Assembly: GCA_018823175.1 (NCBI GenBank)
Contig: JAHJIY010000071.1
Coordinates: 1 to 56,086 of the forward strand
From: Pseudomonadota bacterium
GTDB taxonomy: Bacteria; Desulfobacterota; Desulfobulbia; Desulfobulbales; JAHJIY01
Direction of reading: 5' to 3'
Length of the DNA: 56,086 bases
This document shows positions 44,948 to 54,207 of this stretch, piece by piece. Positions within the stretch are counted from its first letter, which is position 1. Every line of letters starts with the position of its first letter. The notes under the pieces are model-generated. The model did not search any database and was not told the origin of the DNA. It saw only the letters and a program-made list of their open reading frames with translations. Both the position numbers and the translations under genes were made by a program.

Positions 44948-46783
44948 CTATTGATTTACATTCTTCTCCAAGATCAAATCACCAATATCCGAATGCAGGT
45001 TGCCATAGAGTTTTCCCCAGGAACCATCGGTCCGCCGGTCCTTGGCGATATGCAAGGTATAGAGACGCACTTCGCCATCGGTTTTCTTGGCCGCGACCTG
45101 GGCGGAAACACTACGGGTAGTGCGGTAGCGGATGACCGTCTGGGTGGTGTCGGTCCATTCCTTTACCGACTCTTCTTGCCAGTCTTCACTGATTACCGTA
45201 CTCCGCAGAACCTTGCAACCGCTGATTTTGGCGATAACCAGCTCTTCGGCCTTGTTCATGATTTCGCTCTTGCCATCACCAGTAAACTTATCGGCAATCA
45301 TGCGCGTCCGTTCAGCATGGATCTTGCGGCGCTCATCGTTCATCTTGATCAGAGTCGCCATTTTCTCTTGCATCTTAGCTAGTCCCGGATCTCCGGCCGG
45401 CAACAAACCGACAGCGGTATCGACCAATTGCTGGGCCTCATTGATTCGTTCATCGCTCAGGCAGTATGGGCGCTTGCCGGCATCACTCTTCCACTCCTGT
45501 TTACTTTCAAGAAAAGCTATTTCCTGGTCCAGCTTCTGCTCGACATTACCCGACTGGGCAGCGAGACTGCGTTGCAAAGTCTCGGGAAATTTAGCCAACC
45601 GATCTGCCAGTTCATCTGCGACCCGCTGCAAGTCAGGTGATTTACCCTGGGGGAACTCGGCTTTTTGATACTGGGCAAAGAGCTTACCTGCTTCGTCAAA
45701 GATCATTTTTTGGCTCTGCATCTGTTCAACACTACTGGTAAAGCTGACAATCAGGTTCTTCGCCCCCATTGAGGTGACAAAAGGCTCCAGCCGGTTCAGC
45801 CATTCCTCGGAGGCCTTGGCGGTATCTTCCTTGGCATAGGTCCCACGCAGGTCATCAAGAACGGTGCGAAGTGAATTCTCCGCATTTTTAAGCCCCATCG
45901 TTTTGCCAAGGGGGAAATCGACCTTCTGGTAATCGGCAAAGACGGCAGACGCCTCCCCGTAACTCTGCCTGATTTTAGCGAACTCAGCCGCCTCTTTTCC
46001 CCAACCGGTCGGATCGATATACTTGTTACTGTTGCGACTAATGAATGGCTCCATCCTGGCAATCCAGGTGTCAGCCAGGGCCTGATTGGCCGCAACCGCC
46101 TCTGCTTCAGCCGCCTTGCCCGCCGCAGCGGAACCGACCGCTGTTTCAAGCTGCGAATTAACCACGGCTATCCGTCCAGCGACCGCAACCATTTCAGGAT
46201 GATCGGCCGGTGCCTTGTCCTGGTATCTGGCCTGTATCTCTTCATAAGTTTTGGTGGCCGCCTTGAACTCCATCTGGGCGCGTTGCACCGATTGTTTGGC
46301 CAGAGCTTCTTTCACCTTGTCCAGGCTTTGATCAATTTTTTTGATCCGGCTGGTCACGGCACTCGGCAGATCAGCGCCGGCCGTGGTTGAGACAGCAACC
46401 GGAGCCGCCGATTTCTGCGCAGCTTCCGGCGCCGGCCCTGCTTTTTGCGAAGCCGCAGTCTTGACCGATGGCTTTTCACTTCGTCCCAGGCGCTTCTCCA
46501 GATCCTGGTTCAACTTTGCGATCTGTTCCTCGAAACGTGAAATTTGTGCGTTTGCCGGATCAGCGTCCTTTAACTCCTCAAACAAAACCATAGTCGCCGA
46601 AAGTTCGCTGGCAGCCTTCTGAGGAGCCGTCACCGTCTGGCGCTTTATCGAACTGAAACTCTTCTGAATCTGTTTGACCAATTCAACGCTGTCGGCCGCG
46701 AATAGCGACCCGGAAGAGAGCAAAAAAACAAAAAGACAAAATAACGGGACGATCAGGTTTGTAACTCTTTTCTTTAAACTCAT
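44948..46783 (-). CDS. Large exported coiled-coil protein of unknown function (island gene 1)
   Basis: 611 residues with a Sec signal (cleavage near LFA-AD, about 29). The mature part is mostly helical with heptads (about 35-105 and 140-215) and an Ala/Pro-rich linker at about 105-140. Two related helical units follow: W-(I/L)-x-R-(M/L)-EPF(I/V) ... DYQKVDFPLGK at about 240-320 and EPFVTSMGAK ... QYQKAEFPQGK at about 325-400. A basic beta-like end (about 500-611) has SKKT-free strands with two cysteines. No known family. It is first of the three island genes. Confidence 0.78.
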   Translation of the reverse strand: MSLKKRVTNLIVPLFCLFVFLLSSGSLFAADSVELVKQIQKSFSSIKRQTVTAPQKAASELSATMVLFEELKDADPANAQISRFEEQIAKLNQDLEKRLGRSEKPSVKTAASQKAGPAPEAAQKSAAPVAVSTTAGADLPSAVTSRIKKIDQSLDKVKEALAKQSVQRAQMEFKAATKTYEEIQARYQDKAPADHPEMVAVAGRIAVVNSQLETAVGSAAAGKAAEAEAVAANQALADTWIARMEPFISRNSNKYIDPTGWGKEAAEFAKIRQSYGEASAVFADYQKVDFPLGKTMGLKNAENSLRTVLDDLRGTYAKEDTAKASEEWLNRLEPFVTSMGAKNLIVSFTSSVEQMQSQKMIFDEAGKLFAQYQKAEFPQGKSPDLQRVADELADRLAKFPETLQRSLAAQSGNVEQKLDQEIAFLESKQEWKSDAGKRPYCLSDERINEAQQLVDTAVGLLPAGDPGLAKMQEKMATLIKMNDERRKIHAERTRMIADKFTGDGKSEIMNKAEELVIAKISGCKVLRSTVISEDWQEESVKEWTDTTQTVIRYRTTRSVSAQVAAKKTDGEVRLYTLHIAKDRRTDGSWGKLYGNLHSDIGDLILEKNVNQ

Positions 46784-47305
46784 GATTTTTTCTCATCGCT
46801 TTAAAATTTTGAATTTCATTAGAAATCTGGTGAAGGTGCAATGGTAATAAAAATTGAGGTGTTCCCATGTCAAATTATGAGGCAAACTTACCGATCCCCC
46901 TGAAAGACGCCTCACACCTGGCGGTGTTTACATATAAAGACTCCCCGGCTCGGCTGTCAACACAAAACCATGATCAATGCAGCCCCGCCCATCCGCCTCT
47001 TCATCCGGGTCATCTTTACCAAATTATTCCGGTAATTTATCGTGACTGTGTAAGGGTGCGATATCACACCCTGGTGGCCGAGACGCGACTAAACTATTAT
47101 TTCTCTGCCTGCGATTTATTAACTTAGTGGCAGACCGGGGGAAAAAGGTTCAGAAAATAAATCATGTGAACAGAAGGGATTTAGACGCGACAACTTTTGC
47201 CGGACGATCTTAAGAACAGCTCGGATTTTTCGCCATACCTCAATTCTTCAGATAGTGTCTTTCCAAAATCGAGGATTTTTATTCGAGTAGGAGATTTAAC
47301 AGATT
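46784..47305. other. Intergenic region upstream of the island operon
   Basis: About 520 nt that should hold the minus-strand promoter of the island operon. A plus-strand frame of 86 codons at 46867 has a fair ribosome-binding site but no recognisable product. I see no sigma-54 or sigma-28 site. Confidence 0.35.
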
Positions 47306-47548
47306 TTGGCAAAACGAAAAAGAAATCAAATAGTAAAAACTATTTTAATAACCGGTGCTACCAACGGTTTCGGCCAGGCCTGTACCCATCTGCTCGCCAA
47401 GGCAGAATGGCGGTTATCGGCAGATGAGGAGATCGCCAATGTCATCGGCTCAGCAGCGATGCAACCACCCCACGTCAACCTTAACCAAATAGAAGTATTG
47501 CCGGTTTACCAAAACTGCGGTTCATTCAACATCCACCGCGCCGAGTAA
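47306..47548 (+). pseudogene. Internally deleted short-chain dehydrogenase (YdfG-like)
   Basis: The first part, IVKTILITGATNGFGQACTH, is the Rossmann N-terminus of an SDR of the YdfG type. It passes directly into ADEEIANVIGSAAMQPPHVN, LNQIEVLPVYQ and FNIHR, which is the C-terminus of the same family (AHVNINxxEMMPVTQ ... NVHR). About 170 central residues, including the catalytic Tyr-x-x-x-Lys, are missing, yet the frame is open for 80 codons. It ends 2 nt from the flgH stop on the opposite strand. Confidence 0.75.
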
Positions 47549-47550
47549 CC

Positions 47551-48261
47551 TTAAAACGGCCAGACCACCTCAAGAAGACCGGCCAGCCAGCCCGGCTGCT
47601 GCTTGTCGGCAATGACCCCGGTGCCGCCATACTCTATCCGGGCATCGGAAATATAAGAGGAAAGGATCGAATTATCCTGGGAAATATCTGCCGGTCTGAC
47701 AATCCCGGACAGGATAATATGCTGCGTTTCATTGTTAACCCGCACCTCCCGAAATCCGCGGATCACCAGGTTGCCGTCGATGGTCAGATCAACCACCCGG
47801 GCTGAGAGGGTTGCGGTTACGGTGCTGTTGCGTTTGGTCTCACCGGTGCCTTCAAAATCATTAGTCAAGCCGGCCTGCAATGACGTAGCAGAAGGGTCAT
47901 AAAATTTATTGTTTTCAGCCAGCCATTTTTCTACCCCGAAAAGTGCGGTGACGCCGCCGGTGACCGTCGAGGCCCGCTCGGTCTTGGTAGATGCTTTCTT
48001 GGAACCGCTGGAGGTCTCAACGATCTTGACCATCAAAATATCGCCAATGGTCCGGGCCCGGGTGTCGCGGTACAGATCCATCGCCGTTTTCTCGACATAG
48101 ATCGTCCCCTCCCGCACTTCCGGACGCGCCTGCTCCACGGTGGGCAGGCTGTAATTTTCAGGCATACTCGCACTCGGCCCGCTTTGGCTGCCGGAGGTCA
48201 TGCAACCGGATAACAACAGGACTGCGGCCGAGATTATAAATCGAAATTGCTTTCCGTACAT
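47551..48261 (-). CDS. flgH: Flagellar L-ring lipoprotein FlgH
   Basis: 236 residues from ATG 48261 (AGGAGAG upstream); the frame extends 10 codons further. Signal with lipobox LLSGC. The L-ring core follows: LYRDTRARTIGDILMVKIVE, then SARVVDLTIDGNLVIRGFRE, VRVNNETQHIILSGIVRP and DISQDNSILSSYISDARIEY. It forms the outer-membrane bushing of the basal body. Its usual partner flgI is 4.7 kb away here instead of adjacent. Confidence 0.95.
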   Translation of the reverse strand: MYGKQFRFIISAAVLLLSGCMTSGSQSGPSASMPENYSLPTVEQARPEVREGTIYVEKTAMDLYRDTRARTIGDILMVKIVETSSGSKKASTKTERASTVTGGVTALFGVEKWLAENNKFYDPSATSLQAGLTNDFEGTGETKRNSTVTATLSARVVDLTIDGNLVIRGFREVRVNNETQHIILSGIVRPADISQDNSILSSYISDARIEYGGTGVIADKQQPGWLAGLLEVVWPF

Positions 48262-48465
48262 TTCGTCTCTCCTTAAGATAAAAAGTGACAAGTAACGAGT
48301 AAACAGTGATGAGTTTTTACAGGGTACCCGTCACTTTCATACTTCGTTATTCCCGCTTTCTAATATCTGATTTCTAACCGTTCACCTACCAGGGTCTTTT
48401 GGTCTTTTCAGATTAAAAACCTGACCGCCCTGCGCACTCGCAGTCGCGACCCCGATGACCGCTGA

Positions 48466-49185
48466 TCAGAAGCTCACTTCGACCAATCCCGCATCCAGAA
48501 CCTTGGCATATATTTCCCGCCGGCTCGTCATGTTCTTGACCCGGACCATTTCCCCCCGGGCCGCTGTCCCCTTCGCCTCTCCCTGGGTCTTAATCATCAT
48601 CGGGCCGGACTGGGCCATAATGGTCACCAAATCCCCCCGGTTGACCAGCGGTGGATCCTCGACCTGATTCTCGTAAATAACCGCCCCGGCCCGCAACGAG
48701 GTCTTCAATCTTTTGTCGATCACCTGCTCCAGATCGTTGATCAGGCCACTATCCAGCATACTGATATCGCGGCGATCCACCTTAAGATCTTCCGCAGAAA
48801 CAATTGAATTACGGGACATCTTATGGGTCACGCAGATAACATCACCCAACAGCCGCAAATCACCGCTCATCTGGATCTGACCAATCTCGCGGCCATTGAC
48901 GCTTACTGCCAGCAAGACCATCTTGCGCCCCAGATGACTGTTATCTATCGGATTAAGAATTCGGTAATCCACCTTGCCCTCGGGCAAAATCAAAGAGTCG
49001 GGCAAGGCATTAAACCCGCTGACCTTCAAATTCTCAAGCGGCCAGAGGGCATTCTTCACTACCGCCTCCTGAAAGATGCTTTCCAGTTCCTGCTGGTCTA
49101 AAGTGACGGCCCCGGCTGAATTTCCCGCCCAGAAAATGAGCGACAACAAAAGAAACAATGCTCCGGTCAATCGGTTTAAAAACAT
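48466..49185 (-). CDS. flgA: Flagellar P-ring assembly chaperone FlgA
   Basis: 239 residues from ATG 49185, with GGGGGG upstream and a signal peptide (about 1-26, ending GNSAGA). The C-terminal SAF domain is about 115-239: THKMSRNSIVSAEDLKVDRR, then LRAGAVIYENQVEDPPLV and RGDLVTIMAQSG. FlgA is a periplasmic chaperone needed to assemble FlgI into the P ring. It starts 10 nt after flgG. Confidence 0.93.
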   Translation of the reverse strand: MFLNRLTGALFLLLSLIFWAGNSAGAVTLDQQELESIFQEAVVKNALWPLENLKVSGFNALPDSLILPEGKVDYRILNPIDNSHLGRKMVLLAVSVNGREIGQIQMSGDLRLLGDVICVTHKMSRNSIVSAEDLKVDRRDISMLDSGLINDLEQVIDKRLKTSLRAGAVIYENQVEDPPLVNRGDLVTIMAQSGPMMIKTQGEAKGTAARGEMVRVKNMTSRREIYAKVLDAGLVEVSF

Positions 49186-49195
49186 AATTCCCCCC

Positions 49196-49978
49196 TTATC
49201 TGACCAGACTATTGGCGATTTCCAGCAACCGGTCGGCCGTGGTGATCCCCTTGGAGTTGACCTCAAAGGCGCGCTGAGTCACGATCAGATTGACCATTTC
49301 CTCGGTCACATCCACATTGGAGGTTTCGATAAAGCGCTGGGCAATAGTACCCAATCCGTCAACCCCGGGGTTACCCTCAACTGCGGGGCCTGACGCTTCC
49401 GTCGCCAGAAACAAATTCCCCCCCACCGCTTTGAGTCCCCCGGGATTAACAAAAGAGTGCAGGGTCACCTGGGCGCTGGCCAGGATATCCTGACCTGCAT
49501 CCTTGGCCTGCAGCACTCCCCCCGAATCGATCGATACTTCCACCGTCCCGGCCGGAATCGCAAATTCCGGCTGTACCCGGTCACCATTCTGGGTGACGAT
49601 ATAACCGTCGGCGTCCCGGGTAAAAGTCCCCGCCCTCGTAAAATACTCCACCCCATTTTTGATCACCTGGAAAAAGCCGCGCCCCTCAATGGCCCAGTCC
49701 AGATCATTATCGGTCTGCTGATAATCGCCTTGGGTAAAAATCTTCTGCACCGAAGTCGGCCTTACTCCCAGACCCACCTGAATACCGCTCGGCACCTGAC
49801 CGCCACCGGCCGTCCCGGCACCCACCGCCCTGATTTCCTGATAGAACAGATCCTCAAACTGGGCTCTACTCTTTTTAAAACCTGCGGTATTAACGTTGGC
49901 CAGATTATTGGAAAGGGTGTCCAGCTGCAGTTGCTGGGCGATCATGCCGGTCCTTGATGTATACAATGCGCGAATCAT
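49196..49978 (-). CDS. flgG: Flagellar distal rod protein FlgG
   Basis: 260 residues, the family length. The N-terminal rod motif (TLSNNLANVNTAGFKKSRAQ) and the C-terminal helix (ETSNVDVTEEMVNLIVTQRA) are complete, and DLDWAIEGRGFFQV lies between. It forms the distal rod that crosses the P and L rings. It follows flgF by 84 nt. Confidence 0.96.
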   Translation of the reverse strand: MIRALYTSRTGMIAQQLQLDTLSNNLANVNTAGFKKSRAQFEDLFYQEIRAVGAGTAGGGQVPSGIQVGLGVRPTSVQKIFTQGDYQQTDNDLDWAIEGRGFFQVIKNGVEYFTRAGTFTRDADGYIVTQNGDRVQPEFAIPAGTVEVSIDSGGVLQAKDAGQDILASAQVTLHSFVNPGGLKAVGGNLFLATEASGPAVEGNPGVDGLGTIAQRFIETSNVDVTEEMVNLIVTQRAFEVNSKGITTADRLLEIANSLVR

Positions 49979-50062
49979 TTATCACTCTCCTCATCCAGTA
50001 TTCCTGGATTTGTTAGTACCCTCGAAGTCTGTCGCCCAGCCGAGAAAAAAACCTGCTCCTGC

Positions 50063-50794
50063 TTAACTTGCCAAGCGGCCAAGCCGGCTGACCGCGTCTC
50101 CGTTCATAGAATCAATAACGCTGATCACCCGCTGCTGAGACTCATAATTTCGGTAAAGGTCCATCATGGCGGTCATCTCTGAAATCGTATTTACATTGGA
50201 GGTCTCAAGAAAGCCCTGCTGCACCTCAAATTCCTCCGGTACTTCTTCGGCAATTGCCGCGTCTTTTAATCTGAAAAAATTCTGCCCTTCTTTGGTCAGA
50301 CTTTCAGGATCGGTAAAATTGACAATCGCCAGACGATCAACCGGCCGGCCATCAACATTGACCGTGCCATCACTGCCGATTGCCACCTTGCTTCCGTCCA
50401 GGACAATCGACCCGCCTTCGCCCAGCACCAGATAACCACTGGAGGTAACCAGTTGCTTCTGCCCGTTTAAGCTGAAATTTCCAGCCCTGGTATAACGAAC
50501 ACCTTGCGGGGCCTGGATCTTGAAATAACCATCCCCGTTGATCATCAAATCAAGCGGGCTGTCAGTCGCCTTGGCGCTGCCCGGCTGATGATTGGTAATG
50601 ACCTTCACCCCTTTGCCGACTCGCTCGGGATTACCGTTTTTACTGATCAGAATCTCCCAGAAGGTATTATTTTCCTTCTTGTAGCCGGTTGTATCGACGT
50701 TAGCCAGATTATTGCTGATCTGGTTCATCCGCTGCTCCTGAGCCAGGAGCGTTTCCATGGTTTCGACAAGTCCCAGACGATTATTAATGAACAC
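50063..50794 (-). CDS. flgF: Flagellar proximal rod protein FlgF
   Basis: 243 residues. QISNNLANVDTTGYKKENNT at the N-terminus and TSNVNTISEMTAMMDLYRNY at the C-terminus are the conserved rod helices, with DLMINGDGYFKI in the middle. It is the first gene of flgF-flgG-flgA-flgH, with a sigma-54 promoter 34 nt before the start codon. Confidence 0.95.
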   Translation of the reverse strand: MFINNRLGLVETMETLLAQEQRMNQISNNLANVDTTGYKKENNTFWEILISKNGNPERVGKGVKVITNHQPGSAKATDSPLDLMINGDGYFKIQAPQGVRYTRAGNFSLNGQKQLVTSSGYLVLGEGGSIVLDGSKVAIGSDGTVNVDGRPVDRLAIVNFTDPESLTKEGQNFFRLKDAAIAEEVPEEFEVQQGFLETSNVNTISEMTAMMDLYRNYESQQRVISVIDSMNGDAVSRLGRLAS

Positions 50795-50827
50795 TTTACA
50801 CCTCGTTAAAATTTAAAGACAAGTTTT

Positions 50828-50843
50828 TGCAACTTGTATGCCA
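50828..50843 (-). promoter_or_regulatory. Sigma-54 (RpoN) promoter of the flgFGAH operon
   Basis: The minus strand reads TGGCATACAAGTTGCA: TGGCA, then TTGCA, with the invariant GG and GC 10 nt apart. Predicted start near 50816, some 22 nt before the flgF ATG. Confidence 0.85.
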
Positions 50844-51346
50844 CGCCCCATTCAAGCTAAAAAACTACATAAAAACAAGACTTTGCAAAAGTTGACATAT
50901 TATCGGAACTCAAATATCCAACTAGAGATTCCAAAAACGGCATTTTTTTCCTACCTTAAACTTCTACCTCGTCAGGCTCCTCCTCTGCTTTTGATTTATG
51001 TTTTGTGACCAATGACTAATATAAAAGGAAAGACCACCCAAATATTTCTGACTGCATAACCAGAACTTATAGCAAACAGTTTGACTTCTACTCCATAAGC
51101 ATGATAAACAATTAACTCGACACCACACCGGGGAAAATGGCGTTCAGTTCGGAAAATTTCGGCTGAGATAAAATCTGATAGTGTTATCTGGTTTTCCGGC
51201 TATCAACGTTTTCGACATGATATCCGGTTAGAAATACCGGGAAATAACTTTAATTCAGATATCAACTTGATCTTGTCAAAGAAGATATGGGGAAACTTAA
51301 TAATGCCTTGTTGAAAGACAAAACTGAAAACAAAGAGGAATCTCTT
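50844..51346. other. AT-rich intergenic region at the edge of the flagellar block
   Basis: About 500 nt, distinctly AT-richer than the flagellar genes. It should hold the enhancer sites for the sigma-54 activator of flgF and the plus-strand promoter for the beta-barrel gene. I see no repeat or RNA gene. Confidence 0.4.
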
Positions 51347-51841
51347 ATGCGACTTAAAATTTTTTTTATTAACACTGCCTTCATTCTTATGATTCTCATA
51401 GGTTTAACTTTTCCTGGAAGTGCCAATTCCATTGAGAATGTCTTTGGATTTGGATTAGGTCTGCCTTACGGAGGCATTGGTGTCAATTATGAACTCAGTT
51501 TCAATGATTACGCAGTGCCAATAGTTAGTATAGGTTATATGCCTGATAATGTCGGTTGGAATGGGGGCATACGTTTATATTATCCAGGAAGAGAATCAAA
51601 ATTTCGTGGTAGGATTACTGGACTGTATGGCACAAATACATTACTTGAAAAAAAATCATCTCATTCGAGCCAATATAATACAGAGAACGGGTTTTCAGGA
51701 GGTGTCGGTTTTAATTGGCGTTTTGGCCAATCATGGGCATTTGATCATGACTTGTTTTTTGTTAATTCAGATGTGCCGGCAGGCTATAAAAATGAAGGAA
51801 ATACCGTTAAAATCTCTATGGGATTCAGTTATCGTTGGTAA
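51347..51841 (+). CDS. Small outer-membrane beta-barrel protein
   Basis: 164 residues from ATG 51347 (GAGG upstream), after a signal peptide (about 1-27, ending GSANS). Alternating strands are visible (GGIGVNYELSFNDYAVPIVS; GRITGLYGTN; SGGVGFNWRFGQSWAFDHDL), and the protein ends GFSYRW, an aromatic C-terminus of the kind read by the BAM complex. Function unknown. It precedes the rhombotarget lipoprotein by 129 nt; a link is possible but not shown. Confidence 0.65.
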   Translation: MRLKIFFINTAFILMILIGLTFPGSANSIENVFGFGLGLPYGGIGVNYELSFNDYAVPIVSIGYMPDNVGWNGGIRLYYPGRESKFRGRITGLYGTNTLLEKKSSHSSQYNTENGFSGGVGFNWRFGQSWAFDHDLFFVNSDVPAGYKNEGNTVKISMGFSYRW

Positions 51842-51970
51842 CCGTTTGAGATAGCAAATATGGGGCATAGTTTTGCTGGCTCATGCTCATGCTCGAAAAG
51901 ACCAACAAGCCGTTCCTGCAGTTAAACCGCTAAACTGAATTAAAAAGCACAACAATATAGGAGACAAATT

Positions 51971-52813
51971 ATGAAAATGATCAAACTGGTTAACTTGCTT
52001 TGGCTAACTTTGGTTTTATTATTCATTGTTACAGGCTGTGCTTTTTCGACAAAGCATTACAGTAGTAGTGTCGTACAATATCTGTATCCAAAAAAAGAGG
52101 GGGTGATTGAAACACCGACAATCCCCAATTTAACACTACCTCTTCGGGTTGGAGTTGCTTTTGTTCCTGAAGCCGGAATTAGAAGCCAAGCCCTCACTGA
52201 AAGAAACAAAATGGAATTGATGAAAAATGTAAGTGACCATTTCAAACATTATGAATTCATAAAATCAATTGAAATAATTCCATCGGCTTATCTTACACCT
52301 ATGGGAAGTTTCGCCAATTTAAACCAAATAAAAACAATGTACGGCATTGATGTTATTGCCCTACTTTCCTTTGACCAGTCTCAATTCACCGATGAGGGGC
52401 TTGCCACCATTACCTATTGGACATTGATCGGAGCATTTGTTGTCCCAGGAGAAAAAAACGATACACAGACTATGCTTGATGCTGCAGTATATGATATCCA
52501 GAGCCAGAAAATGCTATTTAGAGCACCTGGGACCAGCCGAATAAAAAATAGCGCGACTCCTGTAAATCTTAGCGAACAAAAACGATTGGATAGCGAAGAA
52601 GGTTTCAAGCAAGCCAGTAAAGAACTCGTCACAAACCTTGTCCAACAACTAGAAATGTTCAAAGAAAAGCTGAAAGAACAGCCAGAAAATTACAAAATAG
52701 AGCATGGCCCTGGTTATACAGGGGGCGGGAGCCTTGATGCCTCAATCCTAATAATTATGGGTTTATTAATCTGCGGATATTGGATATGGAAAAAAACAAC
52801 CCCAACCGCATAA
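51971..52813 (+). CDS. Rhombotarget lipoprotein with GlyGly-CTERM-type tail
   Basis: 280 residues. Lipobox VTGC near residue 23 and AGGAG 7 nt before the ATG. The central region (about 60-215) contains LRVGVAFVPEAG, LNQIKTMYGIDVIALLSFDQ and a later DAAVYDIQSQKMLFRAPG. The C-terminus has YTGGGSLDASILIIMGLLI, then CGYWIWKK: a Gly-rich motif, a membrane span and a basic end, the GlyGly-CTERM sorting layout. The next gene encodes the matching intramembrane protease. It is predicted to be cut by that enzyme within the membrane. Confidence 0.8.
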   Translation: MKMIKLVNLLWLTLVLLFIVTGCAFSTKHYSSSVVQYLYPKKEGVIETPTIPNLTLPLRVGVAFVPEAGIRSQALTERNKMELMKNVSDHFKHYEFIKSIEIIPSAYLTPMGSFANLNQIKTMYGIDVIALLSFDQSQFTDEGLATITYWTLIGAFVVPGEKNDTQTMLDAAVYDIQSQKMLFRAPGTSRIKNSATPVNLSEQKRLDSEEGFKQASKELVTNLVQQLEMFKEKLKEQPENYKIEHGPGYTGGGSLDASILIIMGLLICGYWIWKKTTPTA

Positions 52814-53442
52814 TAATTCATCGGATGCCTTTAGTTACGTTATCAGTTTTATTCCTGTGCGTCTGTGCTACTATTTTCTCACAAATAACCGCCGTAATAA
52901 TTTATGACAGAAATGCGATCAGCTGTGGAGAAATTTGGCGTTTGATATCATGCCATTTTGTTCATTTCAACAATGCCCATTTAGCATATAATTTATTGGC
53001 CTTTGGTATTGCCGGGCTAATTATCGAAAATAAAGGTTATCCATATTTCAAATCACTTTGTTTTTTAATCTCCCTTTCCATAGGTCTGGTTATCTTCTAT
53101 TTCAGGACAAATATGGCTTTCTATGGTGGTTTGTCTGGCTTGGCATGTGGCTCGATTTTCTATTTTGCTTTTTGGGGTCTTTACGAGACAAAACATTGGC
53201 GAATAATTTGTTTAATTTTGATCTTTTCCATCTCACTGGAAATAATTTTAGAGTTTGTCAATGGTTCTTCTCTTCTGCCATATTTGGGAACCAAAACATT
53301 CACTATAGTTCCTTTAAGTCATTTAACTGGAAGTATTGTAGCCTTTATAGTTTTTACGCTTGGGAGAGAAAAACAAAAACTGATTAATCAAGAAGCTCAA
53401 AAACCATGGGAGGTTAAATCTTTAACAATAGTATCAACCTAA
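52786..53442 (+). CDS. rrtA: Rhombosortase (rhomboid-family intramembrane serine protease)
   Basis: 218 residues, six membrane segments. HLAYNLLAFG holds the conserved His/Asn. The nucleophile motif is GGLSGLACG and the catalytic histidine is in PLSHLTGS. Rhombosortases process GlyGly-CTERM proteins. It overlaps its target gene by 28 nt, so the two are translated together. ATG 52786 is preferred over the TTG at 52780. Confidence 0.85.
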   Translation: MEKNNPNRIIIHRMPLVTLSVLFLCVCATIFSQITAVIIYDRNAISCGEIWRLISCHFVHFNNAHLAYNLLAFGIAGLIIENKGYPYFKSLCFLISLSIGLVIFYFRTNMAFYGGLSGLACGSIFYFAFWGLYETKHWRIICLILIFSISLEIILEFVNGSSLLPYLGTKTFTIVPLSHLTGSIVAFIVFTLGREKQKLINQEAQKPWEVKSLTIVST

Positions 53443-53604
53443 CCCGAAGATGCTCTGTCTAATAAAATTTGCCACTCTTGGGCTGACAGGTTACTCAAGA
53501 CGTTACCTAATCAAAGCCCGAAGCCCTTGAGCAAAGATACTTAAAAATAACTTTTTGGCAGTTTAACAGTATACGATCATCATCATATTAAGGGAGAAGT
53601 TGGC

Positions 53605-54207
53605 ATGAAAACATTCCTCCGTGAGAATCCCACTATCGCATTTGGTCTGGGTTTGCCGCTGTTACTCGTTCTGGTATTCCTGCTGATTTCGGGGATACCC
53701 ACTCTGCTGGTTGAATCTCCGCAATACGATGTGCTTTATGCAACTGAATATTACAATTACCAAAATGGTGTGCAGATATCCGTTGTAAACCGGAAAGTAC
53801 AGGTCATCTACCAAGGCAGTGTACTGAACAGTCAGAAACCACGCATCTGGCGTTACAATCCTCAAACCGGGGCGGTGAAGGAGATTGCCTTTATATTACC
53901 GCCCGGCCTTACTCCACCGGGGCAAAACCAGGCCACTCCCGAGGAAGCTTCAAAAACAACCCTGATCGATGTACCCGATCTCGAAGGATTGACGATTGAT
54001 TCGTCCAGCATTGCACCTGATGGATACGAATTCAGCGGAGGAAACGATCGCTATTCACGTAATGTATTCGACGGTCTGTTTTATTCCTCGCGTTATCGCC
54101 ATGAAGCGGTGCTGACAAAAAGTGGGCGCAGCATCCGCCTGCCGAATGCTGTTGATCAATATTACAGGGGTAATACCAACTTCATCGGCTGGGTGGTGTC
54201 GTTATGA
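53605..54207 (+). CDS. Single-span membrane-anchored protein of unknown function
   Basis: 200 residues. One N-terminal membrane anchor (about 12-35; FGLGLPLLLVLVFLLISGIP), then a periplasmic domain rich in Tyr, Asn and Gly (YDVLYATEYYNYQNGVQISV; YEFSGGNDRYSRN). It overlaps the next gene by ATGA, so the pair is coupled. GGGAG lies before the ATG. It resembles the periplasmic partners often found beside DUF2157 or DUF4401 proteins, but I cannot name the family. Confidence 0.72.
   Translation: MKTFLRENPTIAFGLGLPLLLVLVFLLISGIPTLLVESPQYDVLYATEYYNYQNGVQISVVNRKVQVIYQGSVLNSQKPRIWRYNPQTGAVKEIAFILPPGLTPPGQNQATPEEASKTTLIDVPDLEGLTIDSSSIAPDGYEFSGGNDRYSRNVFDGLFYSSRYRHEAVLTKSGRSIRLPNAVDQYYRGNTNFIGWVVSL

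Noticed and set aside
46867..47127. Plus-strand frame of 86 codons upstream of the island operon
   Set aside because: There is a fair ribosome-binding site, but the product looks like no protein I know and the region must hold the divergent promoter. Kept out for lack of support.
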